This document shows positions 1 through 6,110 of a DNA stretch of 6,583 nucleotides, in pieces. Position 1 is the stretch's first letter, and each line of letters begins with the position of its first letter. The notes below the pieces were generated by a model. The model was not told the DNA's origin. It saw nothing but the letters and a program-made list of their open reading frames with translations, and did no database searches. This stretch comes from Verrucomicrobiota bacterium. Lineage in GTDB: Bacteria > Verrucomicrobiota > Verrucomicrobiia > Chthoniobacterales > UBA10450. The translations under genes were made by a program, and so were the position numbers. The DNA is taken from NCBI GenBank assembly GCA_003219095.1, contig QHPM01000153.1, positions 1-6,583 on the forward strand, read 5' to 3'.

Positions 1-225
1 AAGCACCGCTTGTACTCCCGATTCATGAGCGCGCTGCGCGATCGCGGCGATTTCCTCGCCGCCATATTGGTGAACGCCTGGCATACTCGGGACCTCCTTC
101 GCGCGCTCGATTTTCTCGCTAACGAAAAGTGGCAGCACGAAATCGTGCCGGCTAAGATTTGTTTCGCGAATGAGATTGCGAATCGCGGCCGTGCGGCGTA
201 AACGGCGGGGACGATGAACAAGCAC
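1..225 (-). CDS. hemB: Porphobilinogen synthase (delta-aminolevulinic acid dehydratase), N-terminal part, cut by window edge
   Basis: The minus strand encodes the first 75 residues of a HemB-type protein, which condenses two 5-aminolevulinate molecules to porphobilinogen in cytoplasmic haem and tetrapyrrole synthesis. Visible family landmarks are the basic N-terminal arm (HRPRRLRR), the RNLIRETNLS segment, the strand DFVLPLFV, and PSMPGVHQY, which matches the family PSMPGV(x)R/Q loop, followed by a helix ending ESGVQAVL. The zinc or magnesium ligands and the two active-site lysines lie beyond the edge. The start is taken as GTG at 225-223, because an in-frame TAG lies four codons upstream (237-235) and no ATG occurs before the conserved region; no clear ribosome binding site precedes it. 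The gene diverges from coaX with a 47-bp gap. The family call is firm; the start is less so. Confidence 0.9.
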   Translation of the reverse strand, partial: MLVHRPRRLRRTAAIRNLIRETNLSRHDFVLPLFVSEKIERAKEVPSMPGVHQYGGEEIAAIAQRAHESGVQAVL

Positions 226-272
226 AGCGCGAGGCTACGCGCGGCATTTCGCGGTCGCAAGCGGCGGACAAG

Positions 273-1046
273 ATGAAAAAGCCCGCCACCGATTTTTTGC
301 TCATCGATGTCAGCAATTCATTCACCAAACTGGCTTTTGCCTCACGGTCTCGAATTGGACGCGCCTCTAGGATTGCCACGCCCATCCTAACGGCGGAGCG
401 GATCGCAAGAATTTTGCGCGGGCGCGATTCCGTCACCGTAGTTGTCTCATCGGTCGTGCCTAAAAAAAACCGCGCGATCAAACGTGCCGCGGGCGATCGC
501 AAAGTAATTTGGCTGACTTCGCAGACGCGACTGAATGTGCGCATTGATTACCCCAATCCAAAAACAATCGGCGCTGATCGTTTGGCCAATGCCGTGGCGG
601 TGGCCAAGCTTTATGGGACGCCTGCGATCGTGATCGACTTCGGAACCGCGGTGACATTCGACATCGTGGCGGCTGGCAACGCCTACATTGGCGGCGTGAT
701 TGCGCCGGGGCTGGAGGCGATGACGAATTTTCTCTACGACCGGACCGCGTTGTTGCCACGGATTTCTCTGCGGGAACCACGAAGTGCGATCGGTAAGTCG
801 ACTAATCAGGCAATGCTGGCCGGCGCGATTTTTGGTTATCGCGGACTTGTCCGGGAAATCTTGCAACGCATCACGACAGAGAAATCGTGGAAGGGCAGGG
901 TGCGGGTAGTGGCGACAGGCGGCTATGCGAAATTGATCGCATGCAAGCTGCCGGAGGTGGACACGGTGCACGAAAATCTAACTCTGGAAGGGTTGCGGTT
1001 GGTGGGCTGTATGAATTCAAGTCGCGGGACTCCGACAAATATTTGA
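273..1046 (+). CDS. coaX: Type III pantothenate kinase
   Basis: This 257-residue cytoplasmic enzyme is predicted to phosphorylate pantothenate with ATP, the first step of coenzyme A synthesis. Its length is normal for CoaX, an ASKHA-fold kinase. Landmarks in order: the phosphate-binding motif at residues 12-19 (DVSNSFTK, where most homologues have DxGNT), PNPKTIGADR at 94-103 with the conserved Asp102 of GxDR, IDFGTAVTFD at 121-130 (family DxGTA), YIGGVIAPGL at 138-147, GKSTNQAMLAGAIFG at 174-188, ATGGYAK at 214-220 and HENLTLEGL at 233-241. These are the marks of type III and not of CoaA (P-loop) or eukaryote-type PanK. Type III kinases are known to need a monovalent cation and to resist CoA feedback. 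The ATG follows a purine-rich stretch but no strong Shine-Dalgarno sequence. It is not next to birA, a common partner elsewhere, but divergent from hemB. Confidence 0.95.
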   Translation: MKKPATDFLLIDVSNSFTKLAFASRSRIGRASRIATPILTAERIARILRGRDSVTVVVSSVVPKKNRAIKRAAGDRKVIWLTSQTRLNVRIDYPNPKTIGADRLANAVAVAKLYGTPAIVIDFGTAVTFDIVAAGNAYIGGVIAPGLEAMTNFLYDRTALLPRISLREPRSAIGKSTNQAMLAGAIFGYRGLVREILQRITTEKSWKGRVRVVATGGYAKLIACKLPEVDTVHENLTLEGLRLVGCMNSSRGTPTNI

Positions 1047-1289
1047 ACCTAGCGGCGGCGCCGTTGGAAAAGCGGTTCCGCAATTGCCGGCCCGCGTTCC
1101 AAGAGGCTTCGCGAATTTCGGGATGGTTGCGATGGCGGGCCAGCCCTGTGACGCTTTCGCAACGCTGCATTAGACCGGTCTTCTTCATTCCAATGGTCAC
1201 TACCGCGGGCTCTCGACCCGAAAATTTGTTTCCCTAACCGTAGAAATAACTTGTCAGGTTCCCCCTCCGAGAGTTCTATCTCTCCCAGC
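1047..1289 (+). other. Intergenic gap with no convincing gene
   Basis: This 243-bp gap separates coaX from the large TPR gene. Frames open through it on both strands give Arg/Pro/Ser-rich translations with no recognisable motif, and they overlap coaX or the next gene out of frame, so I treat them as shadows. I see no tRNA, no clear sigma-70 -35/-10 pair and no U-tailed terminator for coaX. The last 80 bases are more A/T-rich (around 1221-1250) and are the likeliest place for the promoter and leader of the downstream gene. Confidence 0.4.
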
Positions 1290-4200
1290 ATGACCATTCA
1301 AAAATTTGCTGCGATTTCATTGCTGGTTTTTGGGACCATTGCCGCGAACGACGTCGCGCCATCGAATTCGGAGCTCGAAGCGATGTACGACAAGGCGTAT
1401 CGCGCATTTGATGCCGCTAATTACGTGCAGGCGCTGAAAGAACTGGATGCGATTGACGCGCGCAAACCCGACTTGGCGGCGTCGCAAAATTTGCGCGGCG
1501 TCGTCTACATGCGCCAGGGGCTCTACGACAAGGCCGAAGCCGCCTTATCCGAAGCCAGAGGGCTTGATCCGAAATTTTGGAATGCCCGTTTCAATCTGGC
1601 TGAGATTCCGTTTTTGAAAAAAGACTGGTCGGAAGCGCGGAAGCGTTTCCAAGAGTTGCTTACGAGCAATGCTGCCGAGCTTCAGGGAGAAGCGACGCAA
1701 CTGATTCAGTATAAGATTTTGCTCACCTATTTGCTGGAGGGGAATGACACCATGGTCGATTCGATTCTGGCGAAGTTTGAATTGTCGCCCGATACGCCGG
1801 CGGTTCATTACGCGAACGCGGCCATTTCGCTCCAAAGCCAGAATATTCCCGGCGCCAAGAACTGGATGGCGGCAGCAGAAAAGAATTTCTCCTCCCAATT
1901 AAACAAGCTCTTTGCTGAGTCGCTTTATGAAATCGGCTGGCTGCAAAAACAGCCGGGGCAGCAACGGCCGGCGGTGCAATTACTCTCGCCGGAGGAGCGA
2001 GCAAGCAAGACGAAAGCAGTGGCGAAAACGCAGTTCGAACAGGCGCTGCAAGCCTATGAGCAGCGTGATTTCGATTCCGCCGCCAGATTAGCAGAGCAGG
2101 TGGACACGGCTGACCCAAATCAGCCGCAAATCCTTAATTTGCGCGGCGCGATACTGCTGGAACAGCAAAAATACGATGAGGCCGAAGGGTACTTTAAAGA
2201 GGCCTTGAAGGTCGATTCGAAATTTCGCGAGGCCCAATTCAATCTGGCCGAGGTTCCATTCCGAAATAAGGATTATGCCAAGGCCCGCGATCGATTTCAG
2301 GCGTTGTTGAAGCAGACGCCGGGCGGAGACAAGAACCAGGCAGCGCAACTGATCAACTTCAAGGTGTTCCTCACTTACCTGCTGGAAGGAAAGGATAGCC
2401 GAGCGCAGAAACTGATGGAGCAGTTCCAGTTTAGCGGCGATACCCCTGCGCTCTATTACGCGGAGGCGGCCTGGGAATTCAAACATGATAACGCCGACAA
2501 AGGGAATGACTGGGTCACGTCGGCACGAAAAATTTATCCCTCAGCTTCGAACGCAGTCTATTCAGCCGGGTTTTACGATCTTGGTTGGTTGAAGAGCGCG
2601 ATGGCCGTTTCTTCGCCGACTCCGACGGCTTCGGTTAGTGCCGCGGCGGTCGCTTCCACTCAAAGCGAATCGTCCGTGCCGGCGATTGAACCCAGCCCGA
2701 TCCCTGGTGCGGAGATGAAAGCGGAAGAGGGCACGCAATTGGCGCTAGCGCAGACGCCAGCACCTTCGCCTGCTGGACCGAAAGCGAGCGAAGCCGTTGT
2801 GAACCCAAGTCCGGCAGAAGTCATCGTCTCGAGTGCGAAAGCGACGGGAACGCCGGCAAGCCCCGAAGACATTCCAGCTGCGCCAGCCACGACCGTCATT
2901 TCGGTCGAGTCGCCAGCAGCGGGTGCGACACCATCCCCAGCGATTGCTTTGGCTACCGCTGCCCCCGTTCCTGTTCCCGCAATTGCAGCAACGCCCGACG
3001 TGTCTGTAGTTACCGCCCCTGTCGTCGCTTCAACAGCTGAAGCCTCCACCCCAACGCTGGCACCGGCAGCGACAGTTGCGGCGCCTACGGCCGCGCCTGA
3101 GTTGGCCGTCGCAAGCACTCAGCAGCCCGTGATTGAGCCGGCTGAATCTGCAGCGCCTTCTGCAACCATAGCAACGAATGCGACGCCGGCCACTGTGCTC
3201 GCTCCGGCAAAAGTCGGGCAGTTCACGCCTTCGCCGACGTTCGGCGAAAGGCTTAATTCCTTCACTGGACAGCGGCCGGTGCTCGTTTGGATTCTTGGGC
3301 TGAGTGGCTTGGGTCTGCTGGTGTCAGTAGTGGTAATGCAGATTCGGCGACAGATCGGAGCAACGCAGATTGGTCATCGGCCGGCAACGGTAACGGGGCC
3401 GCCGCTGCATGACGACGAAATGATTGAGGAAACCCCGGCTTTGGAGACACAAAAGCATTTCGTGGGCGGACCGCGTCAGATTTCGGTTCAGCTAAAAGCT
3501 TCCGAGCCTTCGCTCCGGCGCGCCGTGATTCCAGTAGCGAAACGTGCGCCGGAGACGGTGACTGCTCCGCCGTCCGAACCTGAAACAGCAACAATCGTTA
3601 ATGGCCGCACCAGCGAACCGGACTACATTGATTTCGAAGAATCATCCGTCGGACCGGTAGTTGAGCAGGTGGCAGCGAACGGCGAGACCGAAGTTGCGCC
3701 GGAGCCGCCAGTGTTTCCTTCGCCCATGTATATTGAGCCAGCCGTCGCGCCAGTGATTGAGCAAGCAGAGTCGGAGCCGGTAGCCGCAGTCGCTGAAGGA
3801 ACGTTCCCAAGCGAATCAGTACGGGAGTGGGAAGTATCCGAACCCGTGGAAACGCAGGCGAGCGTTTTGGAAATGGCGGTTTGCGAGCCGACGGTGGCCG
3901 AGGCAGTAACGCCCGCCGAAGTCGAGGAACAAATTTCGACTACTGATTGGTCGGCCGAGCCGGAGCCGATCGAACAGGGCCAGCCTGTTCCCTATCAAAC
4001 TGTGGTGAGCGCTGAAGAACCTGCCGACATCGCAGCCCAGGAAGAACCGGAAATTACAACTGTTGCTGAGATTGCTGGGGTTGGCCGTGCCATTGCCGGT
4101 CTCGGCGCTTTGCCAGAGGCCCCTGAAATCCCGATGGTCAGGGGCGAAGAACATTTCACTTCACAACCAACAACAATCGAAAACATGCCTGAAACACTCC

Positions 4201-4868
4201 AGACTCCAACGGCTCCCGTCATTCGAACTTCGGGAGGTCAAACGCAGCCCGCACACCCCGCACCCGCCCCTCAAGCAGCCGCTGGTGGCATGCACACGGC
4301 TGTTCAAATCACTCTCTCTTGCGAAATCGCTTCGATGCAATTAACGCCCACTTTCAAGATGGGCGCGCTGCAATTGCGGCCGATTTCGAAAGTAGTCACG
4401 ATGCGCCTGGCTTCATCGCCGCAGCAGCAAGCAGCGATGAATTTGCAGGTCAATTTCGAGATTGCCAAGGTTCAAGCCGCTTCCGGTAGCCTCGGCCAGC
4501 TGCGCTTGAATCCATCGCAGCAACAAAAGCCCGCCACTCTCGCGACGCCGTCATTTAATATTTCCGGCCTGCAACTGGTATCGGGATTTGAGTCAGCCCC
4601 GTTGCAATTGACGCCTTCGCATCAAACGCAGGCCTCGGTGCATCTCACCGCCGCCTTCCAAATCACGAGCGTGGAATTTTCTCCCACCTTCGAAATCGCC
4701 GGCATCATTCTCAATTCGGCATCGAAGACCGTTGCCGTCCAATTGCCGGGTGCGGGCGCTTCCTCGATTGAAAATGCACCAGTCTTCGAAATAACGAACG
4801 TGCAGATGGCCAGCAACGGTGAGATCGCGATGCTGCAACTGAGTCCAGCGGGCGCGAAACGCGCATAA
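1290..4868 (+). CDS. Large signal-peptide/TPR/transmembrane protein with acidic segment and C-terminal 11-residue repeat domain, function unknown
   Basis: I do not recognise this 1192-residue protein as a named family. Residues 1-19 (MTIQKFAAISLLVFGTIAA) look like a Sec signal peptide. Residues 33-218 and 249-434 are two copies of a TPR module, with TPR-like units such as NLRG..Y.....YDKAEAALSEA. Residues 435-663 are a low-complexity Ala/Pro/Thr/Ser/Val linker. Residues 664-683 (VLVWILGLSGLGLLVSVVVM) form one membrane helix followed by QIRRQ, so positive-inside predicts N-terminus out and C-terminus in. Residues 684-1000 are acidic and Glu/Pro/Val-rich. Residues 1001-1192 carry a repeated FEIxxLQL-like motif. 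The ATG at 1290 is preferred to the TTG at 1251 because it begins exactly at the signal peptide; neither has a good ribosome binding site. The layout recalls FimV/TspA-type membrane scaffolds (TPR, one helix, acidic region), but the order differs and no LysM is visible. A scaffold or envelope-assembly role is inference only. Confidence 0.88.
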   Translation: MTIQKFAAISLLVFGTIAANDVAPSNSELEAMYDKAYRAFDAANYVQALKELDAIDARKPDLAASQNLRGVVYMRQGLYDKAEAALSEARGLDPKFWNARFNLAEIPFLKKDWSEARKRFQELLTSNAAELQGEATQLIQYKILLTYLLEGNDTMVDSILAKFELSPDTPAVHYANAAISLQSQNIPGAKNWMAAAEKNFSSQLNKLFAESLYEIGWLQKQPGQQRPAVQLLSPEERASKTKAVAKTQFEQALQAYEQRDFDSAARLAEQVDTADPNQPQILNLRGAILLEQQKYDEAEGYFKEALKVDSKFREAQFNLAEVPFRNKDYAKARDRFQALLKQTPGGDKNQAAQLINFKVFLTYLLEGKDSRAQKLMEQFQFSGDTPALYYAEAAWEFKHDNADKGNDWVTSARKIYPSASNAVYSAGFYDLGWLKSAMAVSSPTPTASVSAAAVASTQSESSVPAIEPSPIPGAEMKAEEGTQLALAQTPAPSPAGPKASEAVVNPSPAEVIVSSAKATGTPASPEDIPAAPATTVISVESPAAGATPSPAIALATAAPVPVPAIAATPDVSVVTAPVVASTAEASTPTLAPAATVAAPTAAPELAVASTQQPVIEPAESAAPSATIATNATPATVLAPAKVGQFTPSPTFGERLNSFTGQRPVLVWILGLSGLGLLVSVVVMQIRRQIGATQIGHRPATVTGPPLHDDEMIEETPALETQKHFVGGPRQISVQLKASEPSLRRAVIPVAKRAPETVTAPPSEPETATIVNGRTSEPDYIDFEESSVGPVVEQVAANGETEVAPEPPVFPSPMYIEPAVAPVIEQAESEPVAAVAEGTFPSESVREWEVSEPVETQASVLEMAVCEPTVAEAVTPAEVEEQISTTDWSAEPEPIEQGQPVPYQTVVSAEEPADIAAQEEPEITTVAEIAGVGRAIAGLGALPEAPEIPMVRGEEHFTSQPTTIENMPETLQTPTAPVIRTSGGQTQPAHPAPAPQAAAGGMHTAVQITLSCEIASMQLTPTFKMGALQLRPISKVVTMRLASSPQQQAAMNLQVNFEIAKVQAASGSLGQLRLNPSQQQKPATLATPSFNISGLQLVSGFESAPLQLTPSHQTQASVHLTAAFQITSVEFSPTFEIAGIILNSASKTVAVQLPGAGASSIENAPVFEITNVQMASNGEIAMLQLSPAGAKRA
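1386..1943 (+). repeat. TPR module copy 1 (coding, residues 33-218)
   Basis: This is the first copy of a 186-residue helical module in the large protein. It aligns without gaps to the copy at 2034-2591, shifted by exactly 648 bases (216 codons). Shared blocks include NLRG, FNLAE(I/V)PF, LTYLLEG, DTPA and GWL. A hand count over residues 67-218 gives about 64 identities in 152 positions. Short exact nucleotide matches remain, for example AATTTGCGCGGCG at 1488-1500 and TTCAATCTGGC at 1590-1600. Confidence 0.9.
2034..2591 (+). repeat. TPR module copy 2 (coding, residues 249-434)
   Basis: This second copy of the module begins FEQALQAYEQRDFDSAARLA and ends YDLGWL. It matches copy 1 without indels. 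The same exact nucleotide words recur at 2136-2148 and 2238-2248. A linker of about 30 residues, rich in Gln, Arg, Lys and Ala, joins the two copies. TPRs are protein-protein interaction solenoids; the partner is not visible from the sequence. Confidence 0.9.
2592..3278 (+). other. Low-complexity Ala/Pro/Thr/Ser linker (coding, residues 435-663)
   Basis: This stretch is dominated by Ala, Pro, Thr, Ser and Val with recurring PSP, TPA and APA words and almost no aromatic residues. It is expected to be disordered and extended, and would span the periplasm between the TPR modules and the membrane helix at 3279-3338. The antisense strand is open over part of it (2660-3118) only because the codons are Ala/Pro/Ser/Thr-rich. 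Confidence 0.75.
3279..3338 (+). other. Predicted single transmembrane helix (coding, residues 664-683)
   Basis: Twenty consecutive residues without charge, VLVWILGLSGLGLLVSVVVM, are preceded by GQRP and followed by QIRRQ. The Arg pair on the C-terminal side agrees with the signal peptide in predicting an outside N-terminal half and a cytoplasmic C-terminal half. Confidence 0.85.
4290..4865 (+). repeat. C-terminal array of about 11-residue beta-like repeats (coding, residues 1001-1192)
   Basis: An eight-residue motif of consensus F-E-I-x-x-[LV]-Q-L recurs along the last 192 residues. Clear copies start at residues 1011 (CEIASMQL), 1022 (FKMGALQL), 1056 (FEIAKVQA), 1089 (FNISGLQL), 1100 (FESAPLQL), 1123 (FQITSVEF), 1134 (FEIAGIIL), 1166 (FEITNVQM) and 1177 (GEIAMLQL). 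Between them sit weaker Ser/Gln/Lys-type copies, at 1033 (SKVVTMRL), 1045 (QQQAAMNL), 1112 (QTQASVHL) and 1145 (SKTVAVQL). Start-to-start spacing is mostly 10-12 residues, and about every third unit is of the Ser/Gln type, giving a superrepeat near 33 residues. Alternating hydrophobic positions suggest beta strands. I know no family name for it. Confidence 0.75.
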
Positions 4869-4889
4869 CCCGTCCGACAAAGGATCCTG

Positions 4890-4928
4890 GGAACCGCGCG
4901 GGAGCAATTCCGCGCGGTTTCTTATTTT
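4890..4928 (+). terminator. Intrinsic terminator of the large TPR gene
   Basis: A perfect 10-bp GC-rich stem (AACCGCGCGG at 4892-4901 with CCGCGCGGTT at 4910-4919) closes an eight-base loop and is followed on the plus strand by TTCTTATTTT. It lies 21 bp past the TAA of the large gene. The U-rich tail runs into the last codons of the converging aminopeptidase gene. On the minus strand the hairpin follows the aminopeptidase stop directly but has no U tract, so any bidirectional function is less certain. Confidence 0.88.
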
Positions 4929-6040
4929 CGCCTGAGCAGCCTTGCTCGATTTAACGATTGCAGGGTCGGGACAACAAATTCACCGTTTTTACGGATCAGT
5001 TTGCCATCAAAATAGATTTCGCCGCCGCCATATTCCCGGCGCTGAATGTTGACCATGTCCCAGTGCACCTGGCTGCGGTTCCCATTGTCGGCTGTCTCAT
5101 AAGCCTGGCCCGGGGTAAAATGAAACGATCCCGCAATCTTTTCGTCGAACAAAATATCGCGGATTGGATGCAAAATGTGCGGATTAAAGCCGAGCGAGAA
5201 TTCGCCGATATAACGGGCGCCGGCGTCAGCATCGAGAACATCGTTCAATTTCCTGGTTTGGTTGCTCGTCGCCTTAACAATCTTTCCGTTCTCGAACTCC
5301 AGCCGGATCTGGTCAAAACTTGTGCCCTGATAAATTGTCGGCGCGTTAAAGGTGACAAAGCCGTTGACCGAGTCGCGCACCGGAGCAGTAAAAACTTCGC
5401 CGTCCGGAATATTCCGATCGCCACCACAAATGACGGCCGGGATTTTTTTTATGCTGAAGCGCAAATCCGTTCCCGGCCCTGCGATCTCAACCCGGTCGGT
5501 TTTCTCCATTAGTCTTTTTAGCGCGTTCATTCCCGGCTGAAGCTTGCGATAATCGAGCGTGCAAACTTCGAAGAAAAAATCTTCGAAGGCTTCTGTGCTC
5601 ATGCTGGCGAGCTGGGCCATGGCTGGGGTCGGCCATCGCAGCACCACCCATTTCGTTTTCTGAACGCGCTGGTCCTGGACTGGCCGCATTTTCTTTGCGA
5701 CCAGTTTCATCTGGTCGGTCGGCACGTCGGCCTGCTCGGTGATATTGTGGCTGCCTCGCACGGCGATGTAGGCGTTCATCTGTTTCATCCGGGCGAGTTC
5801 GTGGCGTGCCAGGAGACGCAACTGCGGTTCGGTGGCATGAAGGGCAAGCTCGCGGCTAACCGGCGCACTTTGCAGCTGCACAAAAGGGATTGCTCCTCGT
5901 TTCCGCGCCGCCCGGATCAGCGCGATCGTCATTTCATCCGGAGCGTCAAAGGCCTCGATCAGCACCTTCTCATTGCGTTTTAACTCTGCGGAATAACCGG
6001 TCAGGATCTCGGCGAGTGTATCAAAGCGGGGATCGCGCAT
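4922..6040 (-). CDS. M29-family metallo-aminopeptidase (AmpS/PepS/aminopeptidase T type)
   Basis: This complete 372-residue cytoplasmic enzyme is predicted to remove N-terminal amino acids from peptides using two metal ions. The M29 ligand set is all present: Glu215 (in [10 protein letters not shown]), Glu280 (in [11 protein letters not shown]), His307 (in [11 protein letters not shown]), His326 and Asp328 (in QVHWDM). Tyr314, seven residues after His307, is where the family has its catalytic Tyr. Spacing between these residues follows the known family pattern, and the length is normal, if slightly short. The ATG at 6040 is well bounded, since an in-frame TAG lies three codons upstream (6049-6047). 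No strong ribosome binding site is seen. It lies 70 bp downstream of the UDP-glucose dehydrogenase gene on the same strand and converges on the large TPR gene. The substrate within the family cannot be told from sequence. Confidence 0.93.
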   Translation of the reverse strand: MRDPRFDTLAEILTGYSAELKRNEKVLIEAFDAPDEMTIALIRAARKRGAIPFVQLQSAPVSRELALHATEPQLRLLARHELARMKQMNAYIAVRGSHNITEQADVPTDQMKLVAKKMRPVQDQRVQKTKWVVLRWPTPAMAQLASMSTEAFEDFFFEVCTLDYRKLQPGMNALKRLMEKTDRVEIAGPGTDLRFSIKKIPAVICGGDRNIPDGEVFTAPVRDSVNGFVTFNAPTIYQGTSFDQIRLEFENGKIVKATSNQTRKLNDVLDADAGARYIGEFSLGFNPHILHPIRDILFDEKIAGSFHFTPGQAYETADNGNRSQVHWDMVNIQRREYGGGEIYFDGKLIRKNGEFVVPTLQSLNRARLLRRK

Positions 6041-6110
6041 AGATCGCTATGATTCCATTGCCCGCGCCGCATGCAACTCATCGCGCCTTTGGCGCGAAAA
6101 ACCCCTACAA
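6041..6110 (-). other. Short intergenic region with GC-rich hairpin
   Basis: The 70 bp between the dehydrogenase stop and the aminopeptidase start contain a perfect 7-bp inverted repeat, TCGCGCC at 6081-6087 and GGCGCGA at 6091-6097, with a three-base loop. On the minus strand the T run precedes the hairpin instead of following it, so it is not a standard terminator for the dehydrogenase gene. It could be a weak attenuating or RNA-protecting structure, or chance. Confidence 0.4.

Noticed and set aside
10..201. Plus-strand frame of 63 codons at the left edge
   Set aside because: The opposite strand over the same bases encodes conserved HemB motifs (PLFV, PSMPGV), so this frame is an antisense shadow.
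1251..1289. Upstream TTG start extending the large protein by 13 residues
   Set aside because: The extension is polar and Ser/Pro-rich and would bury the signal peptide. The ATG at 1290 sits right at a typical Lys plus hydrophobic signal sequence.
1049..1297. Minus-strand frame of 82 codons in the coaX downstream gap
   Set aside because: The translation is Arg/Ser-rich with no motif, and the frame runs into the 5' end of the large gene. There is no ribosome binding site or other support.
2660..3118. Minus-strand frame of 152 codons rich in Ala, Gly, Val and Thr
   Set aside because: It is antisense to the Ala/Pro/Thr/Ser linker of the large protein. Such codons rarely give stops on the other strand, and the translation is pure low complexity.
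3227..3252. Strong inverted repeat (TTCGCCGA/TCGGCGAA, three-base loop) inside the large gene
   Set aside because: It lies within the coding sequence just before the membrane helix, has no U tract after it, and can be explained by codon choice. It is unlikely to be a terminator.
4958..5512. Plus-strand frame of 184 codons opposite the aminopeptidase
   Set aside because: The minus strand carries the complete M29 ligand set through this region, so the plus-strand frame is a shadow.
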